64,000 nt of DNA from Pseudomonas fluorescens (lineage in GTDB: Bacteria > Pseudomonadota > Gammaproteobacteria > Pseudomonadales > Pseudomonadaceae), in contig NZ_CABVIY010000003.1 of NCBI RefSeq assembly GCF_902498195.1, forward strand, positions 124,001-188,000. Reading direction: 5' to 3'. The translations under genes and the position numbers were made by a program. Below, in pieces: positions 34,401 to 42,958 of the stretch (position 1 is its first letter; each line of letters opens with the position of its first letter). The notes beneath the pieces are model-generated. The model did not search any database. It saw only the letters and a program-made list of their open reading frames with translations, and was not told the origin of the DNA.

Positions 34401-34995
34401 GGTACTGCCCCAGTTCGTCCTGTTTCATCCAGAATACGTAGGTGCGATCAGGCGGCGCCGCCAGCCCCTCCAGTGCGACAGGTCGATCGAAGCGATTGGA
34501 GACGAACATTTCATAGGGAAGGTTCAGATCCCGTGAACTGGAGGGACTGACGACCAGGTTGGGCACTTTCAGGCAATGTATGTATTGCTCCTGATCCGGC
34601 ACCCGCTGGGAGTTCTTGAAGCCCGCCAGGAGGGCATAGCGGATACGCCGCCGCCGTTCGACCTCATCGGCGTAAGGCCCACCCTCGACCAGCACCACCA
34701 TGAGATCGGGAGCGGTTTTTTCGTTGTCTACCTTGTCGATGGTTTCATTGCACACCTCGGTTTTCCCGGACCCGCTGTCCTTGAGTTTTTTGCGATACCG
34801 CTCAAGGGCATCAAACGGGTCTTGCCACAAGCGCGCTTCGATAGGCAGTTGGGCCTGAAACTGCGCACCGATGGGCCGCGGCTCAAGAAACGGTTCGCGA
34901 GTCAATGCGAACGTCGATATCACCAGACTGAGGATGACCGCACCTCCCGGCAACCAGAACGCCAGGTTAGCGCCTGAATCCCTATTGTTTTCCAT
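31453..34995 (-). CDS. Unrecognised 1180-residue multi-spanning membrane protein
   Basis: I do not recognise a named family. An N-terminal helix (about residues 11-30, AFWLPGGAVILSLVISTFAL) is followed by a large soluble, probably periplasmic part to about residue 690. Around nine or ten further helices follow (from FFWAGPLTFTLLLLAAFLLW to VISFTLTALLLLASALSLRR), with a cytoplasmic loop of about 100 residues between them. The soluble part has alternating strands and helices reminiscent of type I periplasmic binding domains: TNRIALIAEWDSFYSRALME, VVDQWVLRFSYLRGLDGRLP and IGAIGVLGVDSYDKLLVLQA. A Ser-rich insert (ESASSEKSTSPESSKNSRA) interrupts it. GAGG lies 8 nt before the ATG. The gene stands alone next to AT-rich DNA. 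A signalling or sensing role is plausible but unproven. Confidence 0.85.
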   Translation of the reverse strand: MENNRDSGANLAFWLPGGAVILSLVISTFALTREPFLEPRPIGAQFQAQLPIEARLWQDPFDALERYRKKLKDSGSGKTEVCNETIDKVDNEKTAPDLMVVLVEGGPYADEVERRRRIRYALLAGFKNSQRVPDQEQYIHCLKVPNLVVSPSSSRDLNLPYEMFVSNRFDRPVALEGLAAPPDRTYVFWMKQDELGQYPLEALESLRRRLACTTGQAGGIETACEQPDKSPVLKVIGPSTSTVLLDMYQQDADNKATPAVEIYSPLATADNETLKKSLKPSEADKMRKVVQALPDLAGQTPPQETPLRQPMKLLRTVSDDGTMTHLLLEELKLRKVDPATGIRCSEGKLRRVGSPCNVNRWAKTNRIALIAEWDSFYSRALMESFKDQVALDAHLGDDEKDKKGVVDQWVLRFSYLRGLDGRLPEESASSEKSTSPESSKNSRAATQVDLSPLEKSDGNSQLDYLRRLADHIANEDEAYRRDGVSGIGAIGVLGVDSYDKLLVLQALKARMPYKLYFSTDLDARMLQRGQAETTRNLILAAPYGLTLTRALQQDIPPFRDSLQSSVFISVLAALAPQPFDVKRAKFDYSKSELLSPGIYEVGISGFIPLASRLTASRPENCAAPALSESNRGIRPHDLMALRCLQDPSPPPYPEPSDSIRENFKQTQSFFWAGPLTFTLLLLAAFLLWWWIEGSQSVNDPPLAWVRGVPMALYMAAAACALIGTRYWHAEFLWGSFALILLGIITSKLTRRSLQPLARISPPVVGHGMFDASAWYIAVPLVVFVLALMLAYQMRSALTDHGLGEPMFLFEGISAWPTAALRLLAVLICISALAWGQRNLRINRIEIETAYHLRPHIQKYRMSLLGQLPSFARGKKDKTWRQWCKELGQCLFLILFPLSNASVEWSRSKSLVSETSADGRPVMSVARFWGEHCVCGSFGARMLRAMLATWIFVVATSVLYVIWPVAGIPVRGDSPVWLLSWLLPTLAFQVLVFWVVDANLLLTRFIRHLSTRYAIWPVKLQAEHQKIFGVGKHPCIDDWVDLLLIAKRTSAVNRLIYAPTVVMLILIASRSSVFDNWPTPPGMVISFTLTALLLLASALSLRRAAEKARGMALQRIDAYLLATPATTNGYDKFQMIRERIATLNTGSFSRYSEEPLVRALLLSLTGIGGSAIVDALNFAKF

Positions 34996-36087
34996 GGCCT
35001 GTCCCTCGGATGGCCGACTGTTACAAGTAATGTATAGACCCGATTAACCAAATAGTTCATGGCGGCGTTTAGTTACCTGGCTCGCGTGTGTGGCTGATTA
35101 ACGCCGGTTGGTATGGGAAGCGGAGATGTTTATTTCGCGCTGTACCGGCGTCAGTAAGAACTTGCATTTGGGCGCTCTGAAAGTTTAGGGCTTGACTGTC
35201 TGGATTGATTTGTAAGTTTGAAATTTATTAGTTGTTGTGCAGGAGAGGTGAAGTACGACAGTGCCAATTAATAAAAAAGAAGTTGGTGTTTCTGGTTTAA
35301 ATGCTGCAGGCAAAAATTGCCGAGTGAAGTTGGAGTTCACTGTGTGCGACCGTATCGACAAGGTGTAAGAACTATTTGTGAAGAGCATGTCATGACGCGT
35401 CTGTCTTTTAATCATGCTGGATCAGCCGGTCTAGAGCGGTTGTTCGGCTCGTCGATACGGTGGCGAGCCAAAAGGCTGGCCGTAAAAGCCTTGAGGTGAT
35501 GGGCGATGGAGGGGATGGAGACAGGGTCAGCAGGCATTGGCTGCACGTCGACCCGGATTCACCTGAGATATTAATGTACGGAGAATCGTCGAACTGTCGA
35601 TCTGCATGGATTTATTTGCGAGACGTTATCAGTTGATGTTGGAGTTGAACTTTTTGGATCCGTATATCGTGCAGGCATAGTAATGAGTCAAGCAAAAAAC
35701 GCAATGAAAGCCAGGCGGTTGATAGACGCAAAACATCAATGGGTGCAGCCACTTGATAATAACGGTCGGACCTAATAGGCAGCTTCTAAATGTCGAAATA
35801 TTCCAAGAAAAGTCTGAACTTTTTTCGGCTGTCGTTTGGTGTTTGAAGAGCTTGAAGGGTTTTTGCGTATTGGAGCGGACTGTTATTCAATCGGACTGTA
35901 AGGTTATTAATACAAGTGGGTGTCTGCATAGAAATAAGGAGGTTTAATAACTGTCCCGGTTTGAAGTCTTGTGCTTGTCCTGAAAGCAAGTATTCCCTCC
36001 TTTTGAGTCATCGCACATGTTCATGTGCATGAGCGCGGTGCGCATCCGAAACGGTCTGAAGCTGTGGCGCCGTAAGAAATCTGATCC
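34996..36087. other. AT-rich 1.1-kb stretch without a convincing gene
   Basis: Base composition drops clearly compared with flanking genes. Open frames are short. The most gene-like is a GTG-started 35-codon frame at 35261-35368 (MPINKKEVGVSGLNAAGKNC and fifteen more), preceded at poor spacing by AGGAGAGG. An AAGGAGG at about 35936 is not followed by an open frame. No tRNA, insertion sequence or repeat is recognised. The stretch must contain the promoter of the 1180-aa protein gene and may be decayed accessory DNA. Confidence 0.45.
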
Positions 36088-36194
36088 CCCTGTAGGAGCG
36101 AGCACGCTCGCGATGGTCGCTAACGATGACGCGTACTGAGGGGGTCAGCGCGTTATCGTTCACGACCATCGCGAGCGTGCTCGCTCCTACAGGG
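36088..36194. repeat. REP/BIME element, GTAGGAGCGAGC type
   Basis: Nearly perfect inverted pair TGTAGGAGCGAGCACGCTCG and CGAGCGTGCTCGCTCCTACA with the common GCGTTATCGTTCACGACCAT middle part. It lies just after the DoxX gene stop. Confidence 0.92.
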
Positions 36195-36207
36195 AAAACG
36201 GGTGGGT

Positions 36208-36723
36208 TCAGGCGTGGCTGCGGCGCCAGAAGAAGCGTGCCAGCACGCTATCGAGGCTGAATTTGCCTGGGCCTGTGAACACCAGTGGCACCAGTGCCGC
36301 GAGGTAGATCAACGGCAGCTTGAAGTTGCCGTAACCCTTGTTGGTGATTGAGTAACCCTGGGCCAGTTCGCTCAGGCTCGACCAGTCGGCAGGCCAGTGG
36401 ACGGCGGCGGTGGCGACAATGGTGACCACGATCAGGCTGATCGCCGAAAAGCGCGTGGCCAGGCCCACCAGCAGGGCGAGGGCGCAGATCAGTTCCACCC
36501 ACATCGACAGTTCCCAGTTCAGCGTGGCCGGCAGGTGGTTGAACGGAAACAGGAAACGGTCCTGGATGTCGGCGAACCAGTTCTCGCCATTGAATTTTTC
36601 CAGCCCCGACTCGAAAAACTCCCAGGCCAGGAATACCCGCAGCGTCAGCGGCGCGATCCAGTTGCCGGCACGGTCAAGGTTCAGGTGCAGGCCTTTGACG
36701 GCCGATGAAATCGAAGTGCTCAT
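36208..36723 (-). CDS. DoxX-family membrane protein
   Basis: A 171-aa protein with four membrane helices: [54 protein letters not shown] and [20 protein letters not shown] with FSLDSVL. The first helix with the Glu-Lys pair and the final GxGxFSLD segment are DoxX hallmarks. Family members are linked to quinone or thiol redox balance, but no reaction is established. It stands as a single gene with GGAG before its ATG. Confidence 0.88.
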   Translation of the reverse strand: MSTSISSAVKGLHLNLDRAGNWIAPLTLRVFLAWEFFESGLEKFNGENWFADIQDRFLFPFNHLPATLNWELSMWVELICALALLVGLATRFSAISLIVVTIVATAAVHWPADWSSLSELAQGYSITNKGYGNFKLPLIYLAALVPLVFTGPGKFSLDSVLARFFWRRSHA

Positions 36724-37143
36724 GGACGGTGTTCTCCTTCAAATCAGGGATGTCGGGCGGTGGCAGGCCCGTTCAGCGCAAGGATCGGCTGGGCCAATCG
36801 ACAGGTGAATTTCATCAGGCGGGTGTATCTGCGATGTGTCGCTGGCGCGCAGGTTTGAAGGTTTGTTGTGTCAGGGGCGGGGCTGTACACACTTTGATAC
36901 GTAGATGACCTCCAGACGCCGATGGTCCTCTGTAGGAGCGAGCCTGCTCGCGAAGCGGACTGACCCGTCGACATCTATGTTGGATGTTGCATTGCTTTCG
37001 CGAGCAGGCTCGCTCCTACAAAGGAATGTGTGCGTTTGTGTAACGGTGGCCTGCTGTTAATTCGTCGAATTGGATCTTTTACCCGGCCCCGTAGCTTCGT
37101 ATCGTCCGCGCTTTTGACGCCTTGCGTCTGGGGGAGAGTGGGG
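36724..37143. other. Spacer between DoxX and chemoreceptor genes
   Basis: A 420-bp divergent intergenic region. It holds the DoxX promoter on the left, a REP pair at 36930-37021 and the promoter and leader of the chemoreceptor gene on the right. No further gene is seen. Confidence 0.5.
36930..37021. repeat. REP/BIME element, GTAGGAGCGAGC type
   Basis: Inverted REP pair with CCTGCTCGCGAAGC / GCTTTCGCGAGCAGG arms, located in a divergent intergenic region rather than after a gene end. Confidence 0.9.
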
Positions 37144-38223
37144 ATGAATTTCACATGGCGCAGGAAGACCGCTGAATCCACCGTTGAGCCATCCGTGCCG
37201 GCGAACCCGCCATCGATCGCGGCTAAAAGCGATGACGCTCAACTGGCCGCGCGCAAGGCCGAGCTTCGCGACCGGGATTTTTTCCGCGGCCTGGCACAGC
37301 ACCTGCTGACCTGCGGTAACTCGCTGTCACCGGTCAGCGAGTCCTTCTCGATGCTCAACCAGCGCCTCAAGCTCAACCACCAGCGGGCGGAAACCGTGGC
37401 TCGCGCGGCCATCGACAACCGCGAGCAGGTCAGTCATCTGCAAGAGCAATCGCGGGTCATGGCCGCCGGGCTGGATGCGCTGGAAGGCGTGATCACCCAC
37501 CTGGTGGGTCGCGCCAGCGAGATCGACCGCATCGTCGACCTGATCAGCGACATCGCGCGCAAGACCAACCTGCTGGCCCTCAATGCCGCCATCGAAGCCG
37601 CGCGCGCCGGCGACACCGGGCGCGGTTTTGCGGTGGTGGCCGGGGAAGTGCGATTGCTGGCGGAAAAGACCGCCGAAGCGACCCGGGAAATCGTCAAGGA
37701 AACCTCGGCCATCCAGCAGGAAATCAGCCACGCCAAACAGGCGATTTCGCAACAGAGCCAGGTCTCCAGTGCCTTCGGTGCGGTGATCGACAAAACGGCC
37801 GAGGCCATGGCTGGCATGTATGGCGAGGCGCAACAGATGCAGCGGGACATCGACCAGTCGCACCTGCTGTCCAATGTCGAACTGGCCAACCTGCAGGAAT
37901 TGACGCTGAAAGTGGCGGTGTACGACCGCCTGCTCAACCCCAAGCCCCATTCACCCTTGATCCTGCCGGATGAAACCGAGTGCCTGTTCGGCCAGTGGTA
38001 TTACGGTGAAGAGAACCAGACCCAGCAGCGCGATGCGGATTTCCGGCGCATGGAAGTGCCCCATCGGCTGGTGCACAGCAGCGGCCAGGCGGCGCTGCAA
38101 GCACACGCCCGTGGCGAACTGGAAGAGGCGCTCAAGCAGGTCGGGCAGATGGAAGACGCGAATGCCGCGGTGATGCGCACGGTCAAGGGGTTGCTGCATT
38201 CGCGCCTGCAAGCGGCGGTCTGA
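37144..38223 (+). CDS. Soluble methyl-accepting chemotaxis protein with CZB zinc-binding domain
   Basis: A 359-aa cytoplasmic chemoreceptor without membrane helices. The signalling tip is [20 protein letters not shown] followed by [20 protein letters not shown], the kinase-control hairpin. The C-terminal domain (about residues 270-350) has the CZB pattern: [26 protein letters not shown] and a further His region, giving the Cys/His zinc site. CZB receptors have been shown to sense oxidants such as hypochlorous acid in other bacteria. ATG at 37144 has GGGGAGAG upstream. No che genes are nearby. Confidence 0.92.
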   Translation: MNFTWRRKTAESTVEPSVPANPPSIAAKSDDAQLAARKAELRDRDFFRGLAQHLLTCGNSLSPVSESFSMLNQRLKLNHQRAETVARAAIDNREQVSHLQEQSRVMAAGLDALEGVITHLVGRASEIDRIVDLISDIARKTNLLALNAAIEAARAGDTGRGFAVVAGEVRLLAEKTAEATREIVKETSAIQQEISHAKQAISQQSQVSSAFGAVIDKTAEAMAGMYGEAQQMQRDIDQSHLLSNVELANLQELTLKVAVYDRLLNPKPHSPLILPDETECLFGQWYYGEENQTQQRDADFRRMEVPHRLVHSSGQAALQAHARGELEEALKQVGQMEDANAAVMRTVKGLLHSRLQAAV

Positions 38224-38239
38224 CACCGGGCTCCCGGTG

Positions 38240-39031
38240 CTAGAGCGGCAAGGCCAGGATGCGGTTGCGCAAGTGCTCCAGCGTCTCGTCATCCAGCACC
38301 GTGGTGAGGTCCAGGCCTTCTTTGGCCTGGTACAGGTTCATCGCGTCCCGGGTCTGTTTGCCGACGATGCCGTCGATCGGGCCGGGGTGCCAGCCCAGGT
38401 ACGTCAGGTAGGTTTGTGCCGTTCGAATCCTCAGGTCCGGCGTGCCGCCATAAGAAAACTTCTGATACGCGGCGCTGAGTCGCACGTCGTAGTTGTTGAT
38501 GGCGTAGTTGGGGCCGTTGTAGCGCCGGGCGAAATTCGCCCAGTCCCTGGCCCGCAGCGCCGCCACGGAGCCGCCGCCGATGAGTTCGCCGACGGTGCAC
38601 AGCAGTTGTTCGTTCTCGGACACGACCATGCGCTTGACCATCGCCTCGACATCCGCCGAGCCGGCCGAGGCGAAATTGAACCCCATCGTCTGGCCCAGCC
38701 CCCACGACGTACTTTGCAGGGCCGCATTGCGGTTCAGGGCGATGGCCTGGTTCAGCCGGTCGTACTGGTGGTCCCCCGAGGCACCATAATTACCGGGGGT
38801 TTTACTGCTGATATCGGGGTGTTGCGCATCAAACTTCTGGTGGGTGAGGCGGCTGAATACGTGGCGCTCGAAAAGGATCTTCGGACGGCGGTCAGAAAAG
38901 TAGCCGTTGCCGGAGGTTTCTACTGCCAGAACAGCCCAGAGTTGCGCGGCGCTGACTTTGGCCAGGTCCAGTGCCTGTTCCAGGCCTTCGTCGTCAATGG
39001 CCACGCCATGGCCTGTGAATTCATCGCTCAT
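38240..39031 (-). CDS. N-acetylmuramidase with C-terminal peptidoglycan-binding domain
   Basis: A 263-aa endolysin-like protein. Residues 20-185 form an N-acetylmuramidase domain: WAVLAVETSGNGYFSDRRPK (catalytic Glu candidate in VETSG), ILFERHVFSRLT, LQSTSWGLGQTMGFNFASAG and FARRYNGPNY. Residues 195-255 form a PG_binding_1 domain: LRIRTAQTYLTYLGWHPGPI then DGIVGKQTRDAMNLYQ. There is no signal peptide, as in phage endolysins that need a holin. It stands alone and no phage genes are around it, so it may be a domesticated lysin. Confidence 0.88.
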   Translation of the reverse strand: MSDEFTGHGVAIDDEGLEQALDLAKVSAAQLWAVLAVETSGNGYFSDRRPKILFERHVFSRLTHQKFDAQHPDISSKTPGNYGASGDHQYDRLNQAIALNRNAALQSTSWGLGQTMGFNFASAGSADVEAMVKRMVVSENEQLLCTVGELIGGGSVAALRARDWANFARRYNGPNYAINNYDVRLSAAYQKFSYGGTPDLRIRTAQTYLTYLGWHPGPIDGIVGKQTRDAMNLYQAKEGLDLTTVLDDETLEHLRNRILALPL

Positions 39032-39208
39032 GACGGCCTCCTACGTAACAGGAAACGCGGGTACACGCTTTAAGCGTAGGTGGGCCGGGCGCGGGCAGGG
39101 GGCTTTGCGATTACCGGCACAGGCCGACGGCGCAGCGCGGCGGCGGGTGACGCTCGGGGACTTTTGCTATACATTTTCCGCCCGCCCATTGCATGGTGTA
39201 ACCGCTTC

Positions 39209-40711
39209 ATGTCCTTTGCGCTCGAACGTCTAGTCGCTGGCACGCCCATCCCTTTCGCCGGTAATCGTGTCACCGTGGTCAGCCCCGAACTGGCGGCCCG
39301 CTTCCAGCCCGGGGACCACCTGCTGGTGGAGCAGGTCAGCGGTGAATTGCTGCTGATTCCGGTGGCTGACCAGCAGGCGGCAGCGGTGGCGATCGAGCGC
39401 GCTGAAGCGGCGTTTGGCGCGATGTCGGCAGTCTCGGACCAGGCCATCAGCCAGTTCTTCGATCTGTTCGCCCAACGCCTGGAAACCCCGGCGTGCTGGG
39501 CCTTGATCGAAGCGGCCAACCAGGCCGACATCGAACGGGCCAAGGCCCGTGGCCGCTCGACCACGCGCCTGCTGGCCGACGAACGCATGCGCGGCGACAT
39601 GATCGCCGGCCTGCGCGCCTGGCGCGATGCGTCGGCCTCGCGCGGCAAGGTGATCAGTTGCGTCGAGCACGACGGCTGGAAAGTCGAGCAAGTGGTCTCG
39701 CCTCTGGGCATCGTCGCGTTTGTCTTCGAAGGCCGGCCGAATGTCTTCGCCGATGCCGCCGGCGTATTGCGCACCGGCAACACGGCCGTGCTGCGCATCG
39801 GCAGCGATGCGTTGGGCACGGCCCAGGCCATCGTCACCCACGCGCTGAATCCGGCACTGGCCGAAGCCGGATTGCCGGAAGGCGCGGTGTCGCTGGTGGA
39901 AAGCGTCAATCACGCCGCCGGTTGGGCGATGTTCGCCGATCGCCGGTTGTCGCTGGCCGTGGCCCGTGGTTCAGGGCGCGCCGTCAGCCAGTTGGGCAGT
40001 ATCGCGCAACAGGCCGGTACCGCCGTCAGCCTGCACGGCACCGGTGGTGCCTGGCTGATCGCCGATACCGACGCCGATGCCGCGCGCTTTGGCCGCGTGG
40101 TGCGCAACTCCCTCGACCGCAAGGTCTGCAATACCCTGAACGTCTGCCTGATCCACCGCGACCGCGCCGCGCAACTGGTGCCGCTGTTTCTTGACGCGCT
40201 GCAACAGGCCGGCAAGGCACGGGGCCAGGGTTGCAAGCTGCACATCGTCGAGGGCAGCGAACAGTACCTGCCCGCCGAATGGCAAACCGCAACCGTCGAG
40301 GTTTACCGCGCTGAAGGCTACCGCACCGAAGCGCTGGCTGAAGCGCTGGCGGAAGATCAGTTGGGCCGCGAGTGGGAGTGGGAAGAAACCCCGGAAGTCA
40401 GCCTGAAAATCGTCGACGACCTGGACAGCGCCATTGCCTTGTTCAATCGCTACAGCCCGCAGTTCACGGTGTCGCTGATCAGCGAAACGGCGACGACCCA
40501 GGAGCGCTTCTACAACGCCGTCAACGCACCCTTTGTCGGCAATGGCATTACCCGCTGGGTCGACGGCCAGTACGCGCTCAACAAGCCGGAACTGGGCCTG
40601 TCGAACTGGGAGAGCGGGCGCCTGTTTGCCCGCAGCGCGATCCTGTCGGGCGACGGTGTGTTCACCATTCGCAGCCGCATGACCCAGATCGACCTGGGCG
40701 TCAAACGCTAG
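39209..40711 (+). CDS. Aldehyde dehydrogenase related to glutamate-5-semialdehyde dehydrogenase (ProA-like)
   Basis: A 500-aa ALDH-fold protein, about 80 residues longer than housekeeping ProA. The core matches the gamma-glutamyl phosphate reductase family: GWKVEQVVSPLGIVAFVFEG with RPNVFADAA, TGNTAVLRIGSDALGTA and the active-site cysteine in VVRNSLDRKVCNTLNVCLIH. The last part has NAPFVGNGITRWVDGQYALN. The first 75 residues form an unusual N-terminal extension (PIPFAGNRVTVVSPELAARF). Proline synthesis normally uses the separate proA gene, so this is probably a paralogue acting on another semialdehyde or acyl phosphate. Start at 39209 by alignment. Confidence 0.8.
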   Translation: MSFALERLVAGTPIPFAGNRVTVVSPELAARFQPGDHLLVEQVSGELLLIPVADQQAAAVAIERAEAAFGAMSAVSDQAISQFFDLFAQRLETPACWALIEAANQADIERAKARGRSTTRLLADERMRGDMIAGLRAWRDASASRGKVISCVEHDGWKVEQVVSPLGIVAFVFEGRPNVFADAAGVLRTGNTAVLRIGSDALGTAQAIVTHALNPALAEAGLPEGAVSLVESVNHAAGWAMFADRRLSLAVARGSGRAVSQLGSIAQQAGTAVSLHGTGGAWLIADTDADAARFGRVVRNSLDRKVCNTLNVCLIHRDRAAQLVPLFLDALQQAGKARGQGCKLHIVEGSEQYLPAEWQTATVEVYRAEGYRTEALAEALAEDQLGREWEWEETPEVSLKIVDDLDSAIALFNRYSPQFTVSLISETATTQERFYNAVNAPFVGNGITRWVDGQYALNKPELGLSNWESGRLFARSAILSGDGVFTIRSRMTQIDLGVKR

Positions 40712-40723
40712 GACGTGCCTCAT

Positions 40724-40755
40724 GCGACCGCCGCAATGGCGGTCGCTGTGCTTTT
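40724..40755. terminator. Bidirectional terminator between the ALDH gene and cynT
   Basis: Stem GCGACCGCC / GGCGGTCGC with a 5-nt loop, followed by GCTTTTG on the plus strand. It lies between two convergent genes. Confidence 0.75.
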
Positions 40756-40757
40756 GA

Positions 40758-41417
40758 TCAGGCAGCATCAACCACCTGGTCATACACGGCGCAAGTGGTC
40801 GGGTGCTCGGCCAGCGACACGAAGCGGCGGCTGCTGCCTTCGAGGGCATCGATCGAACCGGTCTCGATGTCGTATACCCAACCGTGCAACTTCAGCAGAC
40901 CTTTTTCCTGGGCCAGGCGCACGCTCGGATGGGTCTGGATGTTAGCCAGCTGCGCGATCACATTCTCCCGAACCATTGAACTCACTTTCGCCGCTTCATT
41001 GGCGTGATGACGCGACTCGTTGATGACTTTTGCCGACTCGGCGTGTTGCAGCCAGCTGCCGACGGCGGGCAGGTGATCCATGCAGGTGCACTTGGCGACA
41101 GCGGTCATGGCGCCGCAGTCGGAATGGCCGCAGATCACGATATCGGTCACGCCCAGCACGGCGACGGCGTATTCGACCGTGGCTGACACACCCCCGGGAT
41201 GGGGGCTGTAGGAGGGCACGATGTTGCCGGCGTTACGGATCACGAACAGCTCGCCCGGTTCTTGCTGGGTCAGCAATTCCGGCACCACACGGCTGTCGGA
41301 ACAGGTGATGAACAGCGTGCCGGGGTGTTGCGTGGTGGCCAGGTGTTTGAACAGGTCGGTGCGTTGTGGAAAGACGTCTTTCTGGAACTTCAAAAAACCT
41401 TCGATGAGCGCTTTCAT
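40758..41417 (-). CDS. cynT: Beta-class carbonic anhydrase
   Basis: Hydrates carbon dioxide to bicarbonate with zinc. The 219-aa protein shows the beta-class ligands: Cys and Asp in [14 protein letters not shown] and His/Cys in [15 protein letters not shown]. In the cyanate locus it keeps up bicarbonate, which cyanase consumes and which would otherwise leave the cell as carbon dioxide. It lies 59 bp after cynS on the same strand. Confidence 0.93.
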   Translation of the reverse strand: MKALIEGFLKFQKDVFPQRTDLFKHLATTQHPGTLFITCSDSRVVPELLTQQEPGELFVIRNAGNIVPSYSPHPGGVSATVEYAVAVLGVTDIVICGHSDCGAMTAVAKCTCMDHLPAVGSWLQHAESAKVINESRHHANEAAKVSSMVRENVIAQLANIQTHPSVRLAQEKGLLKLHGWVYDIETGSIDALEGSSRRFVSLAEHPTTCAVYDQVVDAA

Positions 41418-41476
41418 GGTGGTGTCCTCATGGGGGGCCGGGTTTGGCCCGCACGGAGGTGCGGGCCGTTGTCGAG

Positions 41477-41944
41477 TCAGAAAGGACGCAGGGGCAGGAA
41501 CTTGCCGTCCAGGGTGATCACGGCGCGGTGGCCGCCTTCCGGGTCTTCAACCTTCTTCATGTCCAGCTTGAAGTTGATGGCGCTGATGATGCCGTCGCCG
41601 AACTGTTCATGGACCAGGGCTTTCAAGGTGGTGCCGTAGATCTGGATCATTTCGTAGAAGCGGTAGATGGTCGGGTCGGTCGGGACGCCCGAGAGGCTGC
41701 CGCGCAGCGGGATGATTTGCAGGCGGGCCACCGCGTCGGCGTCCAGTTCGAGTTTGTCGCCAATCACCTGGGCAGCGCTTTGCGGCAGTGGGTGCTGGCC
41801 GAGCAGGGCGGCGGTGACGTAGGCTAGGCCAAGGCCGGTGCCGTCAGTCAGGTCCTGCCAGGACAGGTTTTTACGCGCCTTGGCGTCGAGGATCTCGGTG
41901 GTCAGGGCCAGGCTTGGATCGTTGTAGGCGTGGGACTGTTGCAT
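41477..41944 (-). CDS. cynS: Cyanase (cyanate hydratase)
   Basis: Converts cyanate and bicarbonate to ammonia and carbon dioxide. The 155-aa protein has an N-terminal helical domain (residues 1-85) and a C-terminal catalytic domain. The active-site residues are seen in [12 protein letters not shown] (Arg and Glu three apart) and in [11 protein letters not shown] (Ser). The protein normally forms a decamer. Start [20 protein letters not shown] at 41944 with GGAG about 8 nt upstream; the longer frame runs into the operator region. First gene of cynS-cynT. Confidence 0.95.
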   Translation of the reverse strand: MQQSHAYNDPSLALTTEILDAKARKNLSWQDLTDGTGLGLAYVTAALLGQHPLPQSAAQVIGDKLELDADAVARLQIIPLRGSLSGVPTDPTIYRFYEMIQIYGTTLKALVHEQFGDGIISAINFKLDMKKVEDPEGGHRAVITLDGKFLPLRPF

Positions 41945-42038
41945 GATGAATCTCCGTTTGCAGTGGGGTGTGGCTGGGTGTGGGGTCATCTTCTGCCGAT
42001 CCACTCATAGCGTCCAAGATCGATATACAATGCAAGGC

Positions 42039-42053
42039 ATAAGTACTGCCTAT
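42039..42053 (+). promoter_or_regulatory. Probable CynR operator
   Basis: ATAAGTACTGCCTAT is an imperfect palindrome with the LysR T-N11-A spacing, 13 bp before the cynR ATG and about 95 bp from the divergent cynS start. Its place fits autorepression of cynR and activation of cynS. Confidence 0.55.
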
Positions 42054-42066
42054 AGATGGAGTTCCC

Positions 42067-42948
42067 ATGCTGCTGCGTCATTTGCGTTACTTGCTGGCCG
42101 TCGCCGACCACGGCGGTTTCACCCGCGCCGCTGAAGCCCTGCACGTGTCCCAGCCCACCCTTTCGCAACAGATCCGCCAGCTTGAGGACACACTCGGTGT
42201 CAGCCTGTTTGACCGCACCTCGCGCACGGTCAAGCCCACCGACGCGGGCCAGGCCTATATCGAGTGCGCCCGGCGGGTGCTGGTGGAGCTGGAGGCGGGC
42301 AAGCGCGCGTTGCATGACGTGAAGGACCTGTCACGTGGCAGCCTGCGGGTAGCCATGACCCCGACCTTCATGGCGTATATGGTGGGGCCGCTGGTACGCG
42401 ACTATGTGGCGCGGTATCCGAACATCCATCTGGAAGTCTTCGAATTGTCGATGGACGACATCGAAAGCGGGCTGGCGGATGACTCGCTGGACGTTGCGAT
42501 CGCGTTCGACCAGGTGAGAAACGCCGACATCGAGTCGATCCCGGCGTTTAACGAGACCCTGGGGCTAATGGTCGGCCGGGCGCATCCGCTGTATGAAAGC
42601 CAGGACGCGTTGACGACGGGGCAGGTGGCGCAACTGGAATTTGCCCTGTTGACCCCGGAATTCTTCACGCGTACCTGCATCGACGAGTACTTCGCGCTGG
42701 CACGGATCACGCCGAAGGTGGCCATCGAGGTCAACTCGGTCAACACGCTGCTGGAAGTCATCCGCCACACCGCCATGGCAACGATCCTGCCGGAACCTAT
42801 CGCCACGGGCGAGCGGGCGTTGCGCAAGATTCCACTGGTGCAGGAAGCGCCGAGGCGCGGCGCGGCGGTGCTGCGACGCAGGAACAACTATCACAGTGCG
42901 GCAGCGATGGCGTTTGTGGCGTTGGTGTTAGGCACCGATCTTCCATAG
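42067..42948 (+). CDS. cynR: CynR, LysR-type activator of the cyanate operon
   Basis: A 293-aa LysR protein divergent from cynS-cynT, matching CynR in length and context. HTH region: MLLRHLRYLLAVADHGGFTR and LHVSQPTLSQQIRQLEDTLG. Effector domain with FMAYMVGPLVRDYVARYPNI and FTRTCIDEYFALARITPKVA. CynR proteins respond to cyanate. Start ATG at 42067 with GGAG about 8 nt upstream. Confidence 0.9.
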   Translation: MLLRHLRYLLAVADHGGFTRAAEALHVSQPTLSQQIRQLEDTLGVSLFDRTSRTVKPTDAGQAYIECARRVLVELEAGKRALHDVKDLSRGSLRVAMTPTFMAYMVGPLVRDYVARYPNIHLEVFELSMDDIESGLADDSLDVAIAFDQVRNADIESIPAFNETLGLMVGRAHPLYESQDALTTGQVAQLEFALLTPEFFTRTCIDEYFALARITPKVAIEVNSVNTLLEVIRHTAMATILPEPIATGERALRKIPLVQEAPRRGAAVLRRRNNYHSAAAMAFVALVLGTDLP

Positions 42949-42958
42949 CACCACAAAA

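Noticed and set aside
35753-35947. Small plus-strand frame of 64 codons in the AT-rich stretch
   Set aside because: No Shine-Dalgarno, no domain and no gene-like codon pattern; probably chance in AT-rich DNA.
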